Position numbers and translations under genes: made by a program. A stretch of 64,000 nt of DNA from Legionellaceae bacterium (GTDB lineage: Bacteria > Pseudomonadota > Gammaproteobacteria > Legionellales > Legionellaceae). This document shows, one piece after another, positions 30,722 to 40,579 of this stretch. The stretch is from assembly GCA_020831865.1 (NCBI GenBank), contig JAFIFT010000007.1, positions 45,795-109,794 of the forward strand, read 5' to 3'. The notes beneath the pieces were generated by a model that saw nothing but the letters and a program-made list of their open reading frames with translations, made no database searches and was not told the DNA's origin. Position 1 is the first letter of the stretch, and each line of letters starts with the position of its first letter.

Positions 30722-31714
30722 TTATTCCTTGACAAATGCGGTGACTTTTTGATCGATAGCCCCAAAAATGGAAGCGCCCTGTGTGTCGTGCATTTCAATT
30801 TTAATGCGGTCGCCAAAACGCATGAAAGGGGTTTTCGCTTGTCCAAACTCAATCGTTTCCAGCATGCGTTTTTCTGCCAGACAGCTGGAGCCCTTACTGC
30901 GGTCGCAATTCGATACGGTTCCAGAGCCAATAATGGTACCGGCGGAAAGTTGCCGTGTTTTTGCCGCATGCGCGATTAAGTCCGCGAAGGAAAAGGTCAT
31001 ATCCACACCGGCATTCGGATGACCAAAGGCGTTACCATTCAATTCACTGTAGAGAGGCAGGTGTATTTTTCCATCTCGCCAGCTATCAGCCAATTCATCA
31101 GGCGTCACCGCAACCGGGGAAAAACTGCTGGCGGGTTTGGCATGAAAAAATCCAAAGCCTTTGCCCAATTCGCCGGGTATGAGGTGACGCAGAGAAACGT
31201 CATTGACCAGCATGATCAGTTTGACATGGGGCAGCGCCTCGGCGGCGGTCGTTCCCATGGCAACATCATCAGTAATCACCGCAACTTCTGCCTCAAAATC
31301 GATCCCATAGTCCTCACTGGCCACTAAAATATCATCGCAGGGACCGATAAACGCATCCGAGCCGCCCTGGTACATCAGGGGATCGGTCCAGAATTGCTCC
31401 GGCATTTCAGCGCCACGTGCTTTCCGAACTAATTCCACATGATTCACGTACGCACTGCCATCGGCCCATTGGTATGCCCGGGGCAGAGGTGAGCAAAAGG
31501 CTTTGGGATCAAAGGGGAAACTTCCTGTCACGGTGGCTTCATTCAGCGCCAGATAGCGTTCTCGTAAAGGTTTTTCCAGTTCGGTCCAGCGTTCTACGGC
31601 GATTTGTAAGCTTGGCGCGATATCCGTCACTTTGACCGCACGCTGTAGGTCTTTGCTAACCACGCATAATTCACCATCACGCAATGCGGGGCTTTTTAAG
31701 CTGGCTAATTTCAT
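30722..31714 (-). CDS. Fumarylacetoacetate hydrolase
   Basis: This enzyme cleaves fumarylacetoacetate to fumarate and acetoacetate, the last step of tyrosine degradation. It is 330 residues, the short bacterial form. Metal ligands are visible in DFEAEVAVITDDV, and GSGTVSNCDRSKGSSCLAE resembles the GSGT motif of the family. It overlaps hppD by 4 nt and is followed by maiA, so three consecutive pathway steps share one operon. Confidence 0.92.
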   Translation of the reverse strand: MKLASLKSPALRDGELCVVSKDLQRAVKVTDIAPSLQIAVERWTELEKPLRERYLALNEATVTGSFPFDPKAFCSPLPRAYQWADGSAYVNHVELVRKARGAEMPEQFWTDPLMYQGGSDAFIGPCDDILVASEDYGIDFEAEVAVITDDVAMGTTAAEALPHVKLIMLVNDVSLRHLIPGELGKGFGFFHAKPASSFSPVAVTPDELADSWRDGKIHLPLYSELNGNAFGHPNAGVDMTFSFADLIAHAAKTRQLSAGTIIGSGTVSNCDRSKGSSCLAEKRMLETIEFGQAKTPFMRFGDRIKIEMHDTQGASIFGAIDQKVTAFVKE

Positions 31715-32763
31715 TCGCTCACCTCCAGTTTCCCTCGTCGAATTTGATCACGCTCTATCGCTTCAAATAAGGCTTGAAAATTTCCCTCTCCGAAACCGTC
31801 ATTGCCTTTGCGTTGTATAATTTCAAAAAAAACGGGGCCAAAAATATTTTCAGTAAAAATTTGCAACAGTAAACCTTTGCTACGGTCGGGTTCGCCATCA
31901 ATTAGAATTTTCTGTTCTTGTAATTGTGCCAATGGTTCTTGATGCCAGGGAATGCGTGTATCTACCATGTCATAGTAAGTGTCGGGCACATCCAGAAAAC
32001 GTACCTCGTTTTGACGCAGTTTTTTCACGCTGTTGATAATAGTATTTGTGCTAAGGGCAATATGCTGAATCCCTTCACCGTGATATTCCTGCAGAAACTC
32101 TTCAATCTGTGAATGATCATCCTTGGACTCATTTAAAGGAATTTTAATTTTACCGCAGGGGCTGGCCAGTGCCCGTGAAACCAGTCCCGTGATTTGCCCT
32201 TTAATATTAAAAAAGCGAATTTCTCTAAAATTAAAAATAGCCTGATAAAAGTCAGCCCATTTATCCATATTGCCACGATAGACATTATGAGTCAGGTGAT
32301 CAATGTGGACTAATCCGACCTCTGCCTGCGCTTTGGGAGTGGTGGTTGCTACCGGTATCCACTGTTCCTGAAAAAGTGAATGCCGTGCGTCGACAAAGTA
32401 GATCACACTGCCGCCAATGCCTTCAATGGCAGGCAGGTTATGTTTTGTCCGGGATGGTTCGTGAAATTCACGGGCACCATTCCTGAGGGCATGACTCAAA
32501 GCTTTATCGGCATCTTCTACCACAAAGCCCATTGCACAGGCACCGGCACCATGCACTTTCGCATGCGTGCTGGCTTGTGAGTCAGAACTTGCGTTGACGA
32601 TAAAATCAATATCGCCTTGCCTGAAATGGATCATATCAGCATCAGTATGCCGGGCGACTTCCTGGAAGCCCATGGCATGAAATTGCTGGGACAGGGCAGT
32701 GGGTGACGGTCCTGAAAATTCAAGAAACGCAAAGCCATTCAAGCCACAAGGGTTTTCTCTCAT
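31711..32763 (-). CDS. hppD: 4-hydroxyphenylpyruvate dioxygenase (legiolysin-like)
   Basis: HppD converts 4-hydroxyphenylpyruvate to homogentisate with O2 and Fe(II). In Legionella the homologue (Lly) gives brown pigment and haemolysis. The 350-residue chain has two glyoxalase-fold halves; iron ligands are the His in HLTHNVYRG, the His in GIQHIALSTN, and the Glu in PVFFEIIQRKG. A homogentisate 1,2-dioxygenase gene is not within this cluster, so it must lie elsewhere or be missing. It overlaps the hydrolase gene. Confidence 0.95.
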   Translation of the reverse strand: MRENPCGLNGFAFLEFSGPSPTALSQQFHAMGFQEVARHTDADMIHFRQGDIDFIVNASSDSQASTHAKVHGAGACAMGFVVEDADKALSHALRNGAREFHEPSRTKHNLPAIEGIGGSVIYFVDARHSLFQEQWIPVATTTPKAQAEVGLVHIDHLTHNVYRGNMDKWADFYQAIFNFREIRFFNIKGQITGLVSRALASPCGKIKIPLNESKDDHSQIEEFLQEYHGEGIQHIALSTNTIINSVKKLRQNEVRFLDVPDTYYDMVDTRIPWHQEPLAQLQEQKILIDGEPDRSKGLLLQIFTENIFGPVFFEIIQRKGNDGFGEGNFQALFEAIERDQIRRGKLEVSE

Positions 32764-32826
32764 TATAAACTCCTTTTTACATTGTTTGACCTGTTACATG
32801 AGTACCGCAGCATCAACCGCAAAAAT

Positions 32827-33912
32827 TTAGGCCGACTGTTGTATTTTCTCTCTGGCGCGTTGGTCAGCAATCAGATTGGTTGGTTTGTCTTCGCGTGCGG
32901 AGCGTTCAAAAATTTCCAGCATCGCCGTTTTTATGCCATCGATTTTTTCCGCTACCTGCTGTGCATCATGAAAAAGATACTGGCTGGCTGCAAAAATAAG
33001 GCCACCTGAATTAATGACATAATCCACAGCAAACAAGATTCCTTTATCGTGGAGTATCTGGCCATGATAGGCGTGTGCCAGCTGATTGTTGGCAGCGCCG
33101 GCAATCATATCGGTTTGTAATTCGTCTATACTTTGTTCGTGTAAAACAGCCCCTAGCGCGCAGGGCGAAAATACATCACAGGACACACGATGGATATCAG
33201 CGCTACGGACGCTCTTCGCGCCAAATTCCTTGACAGCTTTTTCAACATTGGCCGGATTCAGATCGGTAACGGTTAATTGCGCTCCTCGCTGGTGTAACAG
33301 CCGAGCCAGATGCATACCAACATGTCCGAGACCCTGAATGGCAACGTGTATTCCGTCCAATGTCTCCTGCTGTCGTTTATGGGCAACTGTGGCTTCAATG
33401 CCGCGTAACACCCCCAGGGCGGTTGACGGCGAGGGGTCGCCATTGTGCTGTGACAGGCTGGCAACATAGGGCGTATGCTGGTGAACAATATCCATATCTG
33501 TCAGCAGACTGCCGCTGTCCAGAGCGGTGATGTAGCGTCCGTTCAGTGTTTCTACAAACTCGCCAAAGGCATGAAAATAAGCGGCTCGGTCAAAATCGGC
33601 TTTGGGACGGATAATCACGGCTTTGCCACCACCCAGGGGCAGATTAACCGAGGCTGCTTTATAACTCATGCCGCGTGCCAGGCGCATGGCATCATAAATG
33701 GCGCTGTCGGTATTGGGGTACTCAATGAAACGGCAACCACCAAGGGCTGGGCCTAAACTGGTGCTATGAATGGCGATAATCGCACGCATGCCACTTTTGG
33801 GGTCAACCTTAAAATGCAAATCCGTAAAGTCATGATTTAAAGCATAATCAAGAAAGTCAGTTTCAAATATCGGGTCTGCGTTTTTTTGTCTTATTAATTC
33901 ACCGGACATCAT
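32827..33912 (-). CDS. Leu/Phe/Val-type amino-acid dehydrogenase
   Basis: An NAD-dependent amino-acid dehydrogenase of about 361 residues, deaminating a hydrophobic amino acid to its keto acid. It has the catalytic lysine motif LPLGGGKAVI (K near residue 87) and a Rossmann fold GLGHVGMHLARLLHQRG. Leucine dehydrogenase is the common label; being first in a tyrosine-degradation cluster, action on phenylalanine or tyrosine is equally possible. Start ATG 33912 follows a GGAG site on the minus strand; an in-frame ATG at 33945 is less likely. Confidence 0.85.
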   Translation of the reverse strand: MMSGELIRQKNADPIFETDFLDYALNHDFTDLHFKVDPKSGMRAIIAIHSTSLGPALGGCRFIEYPNTDSAIYDAMRLARGMSYKAASVNLPLGGGKAVIIRPKADFDRAAYFHAFGEFVETLNGRYITALDSGSLLTDMDIVHQHTPYVASLSQHNGDPSPSTALGVLRGIEATVAHKRQQETLDGIHVAIQGLGHVGMHLARLLHQRGAQLTVTDLNPANVEKAVKEFGAKSVRSADIHRVSCDVFSPCALGAVLHEQSIDELQTDMIAGAANNQLAHAYHGQILHDKGILFAVDYVINSGGLIFAASQYLFHDAQQVAEKIDGIKTAMLEIFERSAREDKPTNLIADQRAREKIQQSA

Positions 33913-34090
33913 TAGTCTTCGCTCCTGAAAATGGGTTTTATGCATTTATAGACCTTATTGATAAAATTAGCAATTATAAAATCGTCATCGCAACGCAGTA
34001 AAATACGCATAGATACCTGCCAATACTGGCTCTCCTGCTTTTGCAGACGCTTAAAAAAAGCGGGGTGCTCATTTGTGAAATGATGCAGAG

Positions 34091-34118
34091 TTGATATACT
34101 CTTAAGGTTTATTATACC
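34091..34118 (+). promoter_or_regulatory. Promoter for the SIMPL-like/ugpQ/ugpB operon
   Basis: TTGATA (34091-34096) and TATACC (34113-34118) are 16 nt apart, followed by a very good ribosome site GAGGAGAGAGGG before ATG 34135. This gives a short leader and suggests one transcript across the three overlapping genes. Confidence 0.5.
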
Positions 34119-34134
34119 TACCGAGGAGAGAGGG

Positions 34135-34863
34135 ATGTTTCAATCTATAGCAGCTGTGCTGTTGGTGTTGGGGTTCATGAGCCATGCGGCATGGGCCGAT
34201 GAGGCGCCCCTGGTGCTGGATAAGGTCAGTTTTCAGTTGAGCGCCAAAGACTGGGTCAGTACGGATAAAGCGTTACTGGAAGCCAGTGTGGATATGCGTT
34301 TGAATAACGCAGATATGGTACAGGCGCGGGCAGACATATTGGACAATTTGCAGAAAATTGCCAAAGGGGAATGGCACATCACTCAATTTAACCGCTCCCA
34401 GGACAGCTCAGGCCTGGAGCAATTATCGGTTGTAGCACAGGCACGCATTGAGCAAAGTGCATTAACCAATGTGTATGATCTGGCTAAGAAAATCAGCAAG
34501 CCCGGTGCTGCTTATCGAATTGACAGCATAGATTTCAGTCCGGGACTACCCGAGCAACAGGCGGCGAAAAACACTTTACGAAGCAAGCTCTATCAGCAGG
34601 TGCAGGCAGAAATAGAGCGATTAAATGCGGTCTACCCGGAGCAACATTATACGATTAATCAACTGCTACTGGTGGAAGGGGCGGTGCACCCGGCTAATCT
34701 TCCCCGTCGTGCCTCTGAAATGAAGACCATGCTTATGGCCCAGGATGCGGCGGCTGCTCCTATCAGTGTATCCAATGAACTGCTGATGACCGCTATTGTG
34801 GATCTGGCATCCAATCGGGTCGCTGGCAAAGTGAAAAGCGCCGAGGCTCAAAAAAATGCTTGA
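34135..34863 (+). CDS. Exported protein, SIMPL/DUF541-like
   Basis: A 242-residue secreted or periplasmic protein with signal peptide MFQSIAAVLLVLGFMSHAAWA. The mature sequence has the alternating pattern of SIMPL domains, with VYDLAKKISKPGAAYRIDSI followed by an alkaline arginine/lysine-rich helix, but identity to family motifs is weak. Function is unknown. It overlaps the following ugpQ by 8 nt and is first in the operon. Confidence 0.6.
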   Translation: MFQSIAAVLLVLGFMSHAAWADEAPLVLDKVSFQLSAKDWVSTDKALLEASVDMRLNNADMVQARADILDNLQKIAKGEWHITQFNRSQDSSGLEQLSVVAQARIEQSALTNVYDLAKKISKPGAAYRIDSIDFSPGLPEQQAAKNTLRSKLYQQVQAEIERLNAVYPEQHYTINQLLLVEGAVHPANLPRRASEMKTMLMAQDAAAAPISVSNELLMTAIVDLASNRVAGKVKSAEAQKNA

Positions 34864-35572
34864 GCCGTTGATTGCCCATCGCGGGGCCTCTGCTTACGCT
34901 CCGGAGAATACGATAGCGGCTTTTGATAAAGCCGTGGTCATGGGCGCGCGAATGTTAGAATTTGATGTGATGCTGAGTGAGGATGGTGAGCCTTTTGTCA
35001 TTCATGATGAGCGACTGAAGCGAACGAGCAACGGTCGGGGCAAAGTCGGTGAAGTGAGTGCCGAGTATCTGCAATCTCTCGATGCCGGAAGCTGGTTTTC
35101 TCGTCAATTCAAGGGAGAACCGATTCCGCATTTAAAGCAGGTTTTGCAGTGGTTAATCTTTGCGGGAATACAGGCCAACATTGAAATAAAACCCTTTCCC
35201 GGCACTGCGAGCCAAACAGCGATTGCGGTGATGAGCTGTCTGAACCGATTTTGGCCTCCGAATCAAACCCTGCCGTTGATCTCGAGCTTTGATTGGTCAG
35301 TGCTGCAACTCTGCCGTCGACTGGCACCCGAAACGCCTCTAGCCTTGTTAATGCATGATTGGCAGCAACACTGGCTTGCAGAAGCTGAAAGTCTGCAGGT
35401 CAGTTCCGTCCATCTTAACCGAAAAATACTGACACGGGAGCGAGCGCAATTGATTAAAAGTAAAGGCTATCAACTAGCCGTGTACACGGTAAATCGACGC
35501 CGACAGGCGCAGAAGTATTTTGATTGGGGTGTGGATGCTATCTTTAGCGATTACCCTGATTTACTGAAATGA
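34856..35572 (+). CDS. ugpQ: Cytosolic glycerophosphodiester phosphodiesterase
   Basis: UgpQ hydrolyses glycerophosphodiesters such as glycerophosphocholine to glycerol-3-phosphate and alcohol. The 238-residue TIM barrel has the catalytic HRGAS motif (His9), APENTIAAFDKA, and DVMLSEDGEPFVIHD with metal-binding Glu/Asp and the second His. No signal peptide, so it acts in the cytosol. It overlaps the SIMPL-like gene by 8 nt and ugpB by 4 nt. Confidence 0.93.
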   Translation: MLEPLIAHRGASAYAPENTIAAFDKAVVMGARMLEFDVMLSEDGEPFVIHDERLKRTSNGRGKVGEVSAEYLQSLDAGSWFSRQFKGEPIPHLKQVLQWLIFAGIQANIEIKPFPGTASQTAIAVMSCLNRFWPPNQTLPLISSFDWSVLQLCRRLAPETPLALLMHDWQQHWLAEAESLQVSSVHLNRKILTRERAQLIKSKGYQLAVYTVNRRRQAQKYFDWGVDAIFSDYPDLLK

Positions 35573-36894
35573 ACACTCAGTTCGCACCAACTGGTAGAGC
35601 AGGGCGCATAGTGAGCACGTTGGGTCTCCTGCTACTATCCTTTTCACTGTGGTCGAAAGCCATACCTATTGCCTTTTGGCATTCTTTTGCCGGACAACTG
35701 GGGGAGGAGTTACACCAGCAAATCCAGCTTTTTAATCAGACGCAGAACGAAGTGCAGATTGTAGCCCAGTATAAAGGGGACTACATAGAAGCCTTAAGCA
35801 GTTATGCGGCGGCAAAACATGCCGGAAAAGCACCAGCTATGGTACAGGTTTTTGAAGTGGGTAGTGCATTAATGCAAAAAACGCCGGGTTTGATTGAACC
35901 CGTTGGTTCTTTAATGGCTGACCTGGCCTATCCTGATCTCACAGCGGCTCTTTTGCCGGCTGTGGCATCGTTTTATACGCAGGAAAAGGTGTTGCAGGCA
36001 TTCCCTTTAAACATTTCCTTACCTATTATGTATTATAATCAGGATGCTTTGCAGGAGCTGGGCGTCACTGAGCAGAATTTTCCTAAAACCTGGGCTGAAT
36101 TTGAAACACTGCTGCTGACATTGCAAGAGGCAGGATATGCTTGTGCCTATACCACAGCCTATCCCGCCTGGATTCATGTGGAAGTGTATGCGGCGATGCA
36201 TGATCTGAGCTTTGCTGATCCGGCGGTTGGCAAGGATTATCGGATTACGCAGCAGCCGGCGCTGCTGGCACATTGGCAACGCCTCCTGCGTTGGCAGCGC
36301 CAGGGCTTGTTTGCCTATGGGGGACGTAATAGTGATGCGACGGTACTCTTCACCAGCGGGCGTTGTGCTTTATTTAGCCAGTCATCGGGTAGCCTGGGCA
36401 GTTTACGAACCATGGTTCCTTTTAAAGTGGGCGTCGCAGCCTTGCCCTATGACAGGCAGTGGACGAAGGGGCCGGCGCAAGCGTCTTTTGGCGGGGCAGC
36501 GATCTGGGTGACGGCGCATCAGCCTTTAAACGTGCGTCAGGGAATTGCCCGTTTTCTGCAGTTTTTAGCTGCACCGCAACAGCAATATCGCTGGTATAAA
36601 CGTACTGGCTATTTGCCGATGGGTGACCGCGCTTTTTACCAGAAAATGCTGCAGTCAGAAAAGGATCCTGCTTTTTTACAACTGGCCTGGAACGCCTTGC
36701 ATAAAGCCCGCCCGACCATTGCCCTATTGCCGCAAAATCAAATCCGCACCGTGCTCGAGCAAAGTCTTGAAGCGGTTTTTTCCCATCAATTAAGTGTACA
36801 AGACGCCTTAGCCAAAGCGGAGCAGTCCATACGCTATCGCCTGCGTCGCTTCGCGCAAAATATTGCCGAACAGAGGCAGTCTCAACGCGTGTAA
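35569..36894 (+). CDS. ugpB: Glycerol-3-phosphate/glycerophosphodiester ABC transporter binding protein
   Basis: A periplasmic substrate-binding protein of 441 residues in the UgpB family. The signal spans about residues 10-33 (VSTLGLLLLSFSLWSKA), and the mature part opens IPIAFWHSFAGQLGEELHQQ, the typical start. SSGSLGSL and FGGAAIWV also match UgpB. The partner permease and ATPase genes (ugpA, ugpE, ugpC) are not in this window; upstream is ugpQ and downstream rsgA on the other strand. It overlaps ugpQ by 4 nt. Confidence 0.88.
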   Translation: MNTQFAPTGRAGRIVSTLGLLLLSFSLWSKAIPIAFWHSFAGQLGEELHQQIQLFNQTQNEVQIVAQYKGDYIEALSSYAAAKHAGKAPAMVQVFEVGSALMQKTPGLIEPVGSLMADLAYPDLTAALLPAVASFYTQEKVLQAFPLNISLPIMYYNQDALQELGVTEQNFPKTWAEFETLLLTLQEAGYACAYTTAYPAWIHVEVYAAMHDLSFADPAVGKDYRITQQPALLAHWQRLLRWQRQGLFAYGGRNSDATVLFTSGRCALFSQSSGSLGSLRTMVPFKVGVAALPYDRQWTKGPAQASFGGAAIWVTAHQPLNVRQGIARFLQFLAAPQQQYRWYKRTGYLPMGDRAFYQKMLQSEKDPAFLQLAWNALHKARPTIALLPQNQIRTVLEQSLEAVFSHQLSVQDALAKAEQSIRYRLRRFAQNIAEQRQSQRV

Positions 36895-36913
36895 TGGAGG
36901 GTATCGAGTTACT

Positions 36914-37876
36914 CTACCGACGTTCCAGGGAAGCTAATAATTTACAAAACGAATGATAGCGTTGTGGATGCAGTTTGCCCTCGTTTAGCGCAGCTACAAG
37001 GGCGCAGTCTGGACTGCTATGGTGATCGCAATCACGAAATCTGCAATATGGGGCCAGGGCGGCGCAGTCTTTGAAGCCGTAGGTAATGGACTGACGATCG
37101 TGAGCGACGGGATTAAATTCACGCACACCGGGTGAATCAATTAAGGCGCCGCCACCGGGTAAATGATAAAAACGGGAATGACTGGTGGTGTGTTTGCCGA
37201 GTTTACTCTGCTCGGACAGGGCGGCAGTTTGAATATGTTTTTCTTCTGGCAAAAGGCGGCTGATTAACGATGACTTGCCAACACCGGATTGGCCCACGAT
37301 CACGGTGACCTGGCCTTTGAGCAGGTGACGGAGGTTCTCTTGTGTGGAGCGATCGTGCTGTTGTAACAGGTGTAGTGGATACTCCAGGGGGGTATAAATG
37401 TTTGCCATCGTTTTTTGTAAGGTTTGACAGGGCAAATCGGCTTTATTCAGCGCGAGTATTACCTTGAGATGGAGCAGTTCTGAAAGCATCAGGTAGGTAT
37501 CAATCAGTAAGAAGGAGGGGGTGGGTTCAGGTGCGAACACGATAACCAGCTGAGTGACATTGGCGGCGACCACCTTAATTTGTCCACGCTGATCCTGTCG
37601 ATGTAAACTGCTCTGACGATGTTCGCAGCTGACCACGACACCATCAGATTCGCTTTCCTGCAGCCAGCGGACTTGGTCACCGGCTACCAGTGAATCAATA
37701 TTCGGCCGGATGGAACACAGGTAGCGTGTCTGATCTGGCGCTTCAATTTCGGCATTTCGTCCGAAACGGGTGATGACCAGCCCTTCGCGCAAGTTGTCCA
37801 GTGCCGTTTGTTGAAATTTTTGCTGCCCTTGCAGGATGCGACGGCTTTGCTGTTTGTTTAATCGACGTTTACTCAT
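36914..37876 (-). CDS. rsgA: Ribosome small-subunit maturation GTPase RsgA
   Basis: RsgA (YjeQ) checks late 30S assembly and is a circularly permuted GTPase. The 320-residue protein has an OB fold (about 35-100), then G4 LNKADL before G1 GQSGVGKSSLI and G3 DSPGVREF, which is the permuted order, and a C-terminal zinc knuckle with CRFRDCDHHSSPDC. It converges with ugpB (19 nt between stops) and diverges from cca. Confidence 0.96.
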   Translation of the reverse strand: MSKRRLNKQQSRRILQGQQKFQQTALDNLREGLVITRFGRNAEIEAPDQTRYLCSIRPNIDSLVAGDQVRWLQESESDGVVVSCEHRQSSLHRQDQRGQIKVVAANVTQLVIVFAPEPTPSFLLIDTYLMLSELLHLKVILALNKADLPCQTLQKTMANIYTPLEYPLHLLQQHDRSTQENLRHLLKGQVTVIVGQSGVGKSSLISRLLPEEKHIQTAALSEQSKLGKHTTSHSRFYHLPGGGALIDSPGVREFNPVAHDRQSITYGFKDCAALAPYCRFRDCDHHSSPDCALVAALNEGKLHPQRYHSFCKLLASLERR

Positions 37877-38048
37877 GGTGATGGGGTGCTAACCTCACTG
37901 TGCGCATATGCTGATCCCGGTTGGAGCGTGCATAAAAATAACCATAGTTCAGAAAAAGCCATAGCAGAAATTGCGTATCTTCCAGTACAATGATGACAAC
38001 AGTATGAACTGATTCTGCAAATCTGTCGATAAATAGAAGGCGTATGCA

Positions 38049-39281
38049 ATGGAAATCTACTTGGTGGGAGGTGCGGTTCGTGACCAATTACTTGGATTGG
38101 TGCCCAGGGAAAAGGACTGGTTGGTGGTCGGTGCCCACGTCGAACAAATGCTGCAACAGGGCTACAAGCAAGTGGGGAAGGATTTTCCGGTATTTTTGCA
38201 TCCGGTCACCGGAGAAGAATATGCTTTGGCCCGTACCGAGCGCAAAACGGGTACCGGTTATTATGGTTTTGCCGTGCATGCCGATGAGCATGTCAGTTTG
38301 GAAGCGGATTTGCTGCGACGGGATTTGACGATTAATGCTATGGCCATGGATTCAAACGGGAGAATTATTGATCCCTATGGAGGACGGGCGGATCTGAAAG
38401 CGAAACTTTTGCGTCATGTATCGCCTGCCTTTGTTGAGGATCCCTTGCGTGTGTTACGGATAGCCCGTTTTGCCGCGCGTTTTTATCATCTTGGCTTTCG
38501 TCTGGCCAGTGAAACACAACGTCTCCTGTATCGCATGGTACGCAGTGGGGAATTGCGCAGTCTGGTTCCGGAGCGGGTATGGAAAGAATGGCAGCGTAGT
38601 TTTCTGGAAGCCAATCCGGAACAGTTTATTCTCACGCTGCGCCAATGCGGAGCACTGGCCGTTGTCCTTCCGGCGCTTGACCGTTTGTTTGGTGTTCCCA
38701 GTTCACCTCGTTATCACCCCGAGATTGATAGTGGGATTCATAGCTTGATGGCCTTGCAGGTTGCCTGTCGGTTGAGTGATGATCCGCTGGTTCGTTTTGC
38801 CGCGGTAGTGCATGATCTGGGGAAAGGAGTCACGCCGATGCATCTGTGGCCCCGGCATGCAGAGCACGATCTGGCTGGAATCCCGGTTATCACATCACTT
38901 TGTGCTAATTTGCGTATTCCGGCGTCGTATCGTGACGTTGCCCTATTAGTCTGTGAGCACCACTTGACGGTGCACCGTTATCCGGACATGGATGCGGATG
39001 CGCGCGTGTGTTTTTTGGAAAAGACAGATGCCTTTCGCCGAGAAACCCGTTTTCAGCAATTACTTATAACCTGTGAGGCGGATGCCCGGGGCGTCGCTCA
39101 GGAAGTTGACTACCGACAAGCGCAACAATGGCGATATTTATTGGCGGAATGTGTTAAAATATCCTCTAAAACGTTGGTGGCACAGGGCTTTCGCGGCTTA
39201 TCGCTCAAAGACGAGTTACACCGGCGACGCGTTGCTTGTGCACAACTGATAGAAACCATGCGGAATAAGAATGAAAAATAA
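38049..39281 (+). CDS. cca: CCA-adding tRNA nucleotidyltransferase
   Basis: Cca adds or repairs the 3'-CCA of tRNAs. At 410 residues it is the class II gammaproteobacterial form with the nucleotidyltransferase motif [12 protein letters not shown] and [10 protein letters not shown], and a C-terminal HD phosphohydrolase domain with VVHDLGKG that handles 2',3'-cyclic and 2'-phosphate ends. The start follows a good AGAAGG site. It overlaps orn by 11 nt. Confidence 0.96.
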   Translation: MEIYLVGGAVRDQLLGLVPREKDWLVVGAHVEQMLQQGYKQVGKDFPVFLHPVTGEEYALARTERKTGTGYYGFAVHADEHVSLEADLLRRDLTINAMAMDSNGRIIDPYGGRADLKAKLLRHVSPAFVEDPLRVLRIARFAARFYHLGFRLASETQRLLYRMVRSGELRSLVPERVWKEWQRSFLEANPEQFILTLRQCGALAVVLPALDRLFGVPSSPRYHPEIDSGIHSLMALQVACRLSDDPLVRFAAVVHDLGKGVTPMHLWPRHAEHDLAGIPVITSLCANLRIPASYRDVALLVCEHHLTVHRYPDMDADARVCFLEKTDAFRRETRFQQLLITCEADARGVAQEVDYRQAQQWRYLLAECVKISSKTLVAQGFRGLSLKDELHRRRVACAQLIETMRNKNEK

Positions 39282-39831
39282 CAGTAATCTGATTTGGATT
39301 GATTTGGAAATGACCGGACTGGATCCGGAGAAAGAGCGTATTATTGAGATAGCAACTATTGTCACTGATGCCCAACTTAATATACTGGCAGAAGGGCCGG
39401 TATTGGCCATCCGGCAGGAGGAAGCACTGTTGCGGGCGATGGATGAATGGAATAGCCATCAGCATGTGAAATCAGGACTGGTGGCGCGTGTTCGTGAAAG
39501 TCAGGTAAGCGAAAGCGAAGCAGAGGCACAGACGATTGCCTTTTTATCTCAATTTGTCGATAAGGGAAAGTCGCCGATGTGTGGTAACAGCATCTGCCAG
39601 GATCGGCGGTTTTTATACCGTTATATGCCCGCATTGGCGGATTTTTTTCATTATCGTAATCTGGATGTCAGCACGCTGAAAGAATTGGTGAAACGCTGGA
39701 AACCGGCACTGATAAGCGGTGCTTACAAAGAATCTCAGCACTTAGCCTTGCAGGACATTCGTGATTCGATCAATGAATTGCTATATTATCGGCAGCATTT
39801 TATCAATCTGGAAAAAAGTGAGGCGAAGTAA
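39271..39831 (+). CDS. orn: Oligoribonuclease
   Basis: Orn degrades 2-5 nt RNA fragments, including pGpG from c-di-GMP turnover, and is usually essential in gammaproteobacteria. The 186-residue DEDDh exonuclease shows IDLEMTGLD (D and E), [12 protein letters not shown] (D) and [12 protein letters not shown] (H and D). It overlaps cca by 11 nt and shares one base with queH (TAATG). Confidence 0.97.
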   Translation: MKNNSNLIWIDLEMTGLDPEKERIIEIATIVTDAQLNILAEGPVLAIRQEEALLRAMDEWNSHQHVKSGLVARVRESQVSESEAEAQTIAFLSQFVDKGKSPMCGNSICQDRRFLYRYMPALADFFHYRNLDVSTLKELVKRWKPALISGAYKESQHLALQDIRDSINELLYYRQHFINLEKSEAK

Positions 39832-40511
39832 TGGCAACTTTACACCGTGAGAAGCTGCACTTGCCGGCAGGCGCTGATAGATTATTATTGCATTCTTGTT
39901 GTGCGCCTTGCTCGGGCGAAGTCATGGAAGCATTACTGGCTTCTGATATTAATTTTTCGATCTATTTCTATAATCCCAACATTCATCCGGTACAGGAATA
40001 TATCCTGCGCAAGGAAGAAAATATTCGCTTTGCCGAACAACATCACATTCCTTTTATTGACGCAGATTATGATAAAGACAACTGGTTTGAGCGGGTAAAA
40101 GGTTTGGAGTGGGAGCCCGAACGAGGTAAGCGCTGTACGGCTTGCTTTGATATGCGTTTTGAAAGAACAGCGCTATATGCGCACGAACAGGGGTTTCCCG
40201 TTTTCTGTTCTTCTCTGGGTATTTCCCGCTGGAAAGACATGAATCAAATTAATACCGCCGGGCTGAAAGCCGCCAGCCGTTATCCTGATTTGACGTACTG
40301 GACGTTCAATTGGCGAAAAGGAGGGGGTGCGGCCCGTATGTATGAGATTGCCAAGCGGGAAAATTTCTATAAACAGGAATATTGCGGCTGCGTGTATTCG
40401 CTGCGTGATACCAACCGTTGGCGGGCTCAAAATGAACGTGAGCGAATTAAAATTGGTGTGAGTTATTATGATGTGGAACAGATTCAACGCCAAAACAAAG
40501 CTGAGGATTAG
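39831..40511 (+). CDS. queH: Epoxyqueuosine reductase QueH
   Basis: QueH reduces epoxyqueuosine to queuosine in tRNA, a non-orthologous replacement for QueG. The 226-residue protein has the adjacent-cysteine motif SCCAPCSGE (about residues 23-31), a [13 protein letters not shown] block, and a late CGCVYSLRD, the cysteine set that binds iron-sulfur and iron. Start ATG overlaps the orn stop by one base. It is the last gene before a strong terminator. Confidence 0.94.
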   Translation: MATLHREKLHLPAGADRLLLHSCCAPCSGEVMEALLASDINFSIYFYNPNIHPVQEYILRKEENIRFAEQHHIPFIDADYDKDNWFERVKGLEWEPERGKRCTACFDMRFERTALYAHEQGFPVFCSSLGISRWKDMNQINTAGLKAASRYPDLTYWTFNWRKGGGAARMYEIAKRENFYKQEYCGCVYSLRDTNRWRAQNERERIKIGVSYYDVEQIQRQNKAED

Positions 40512-40525
40512 GGTTCACGAGTACA

Positions 40526-40566
40526 TCCGGAGGAGGTCTTGACCATCCTCCGGAGGGTTTGTTTTT
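40526..40566 (+). terminator. Rho-independent terminator after queH
   Basis: TCCGGAGGA (40526-40534) pairs with TCCTCCGGA (40546-40554), with an inner GGTC/GACC pairing, followed by GGGTTTGTTTTT. The stem is strong and the T-run follows directly. It ends cca-orn-queH. On the minus strand no comparable T-run is seen for the convergent thiolase gene. Confidence 0.85.
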
Positions 40567-40579
40567 GCTGAACAGGGGA

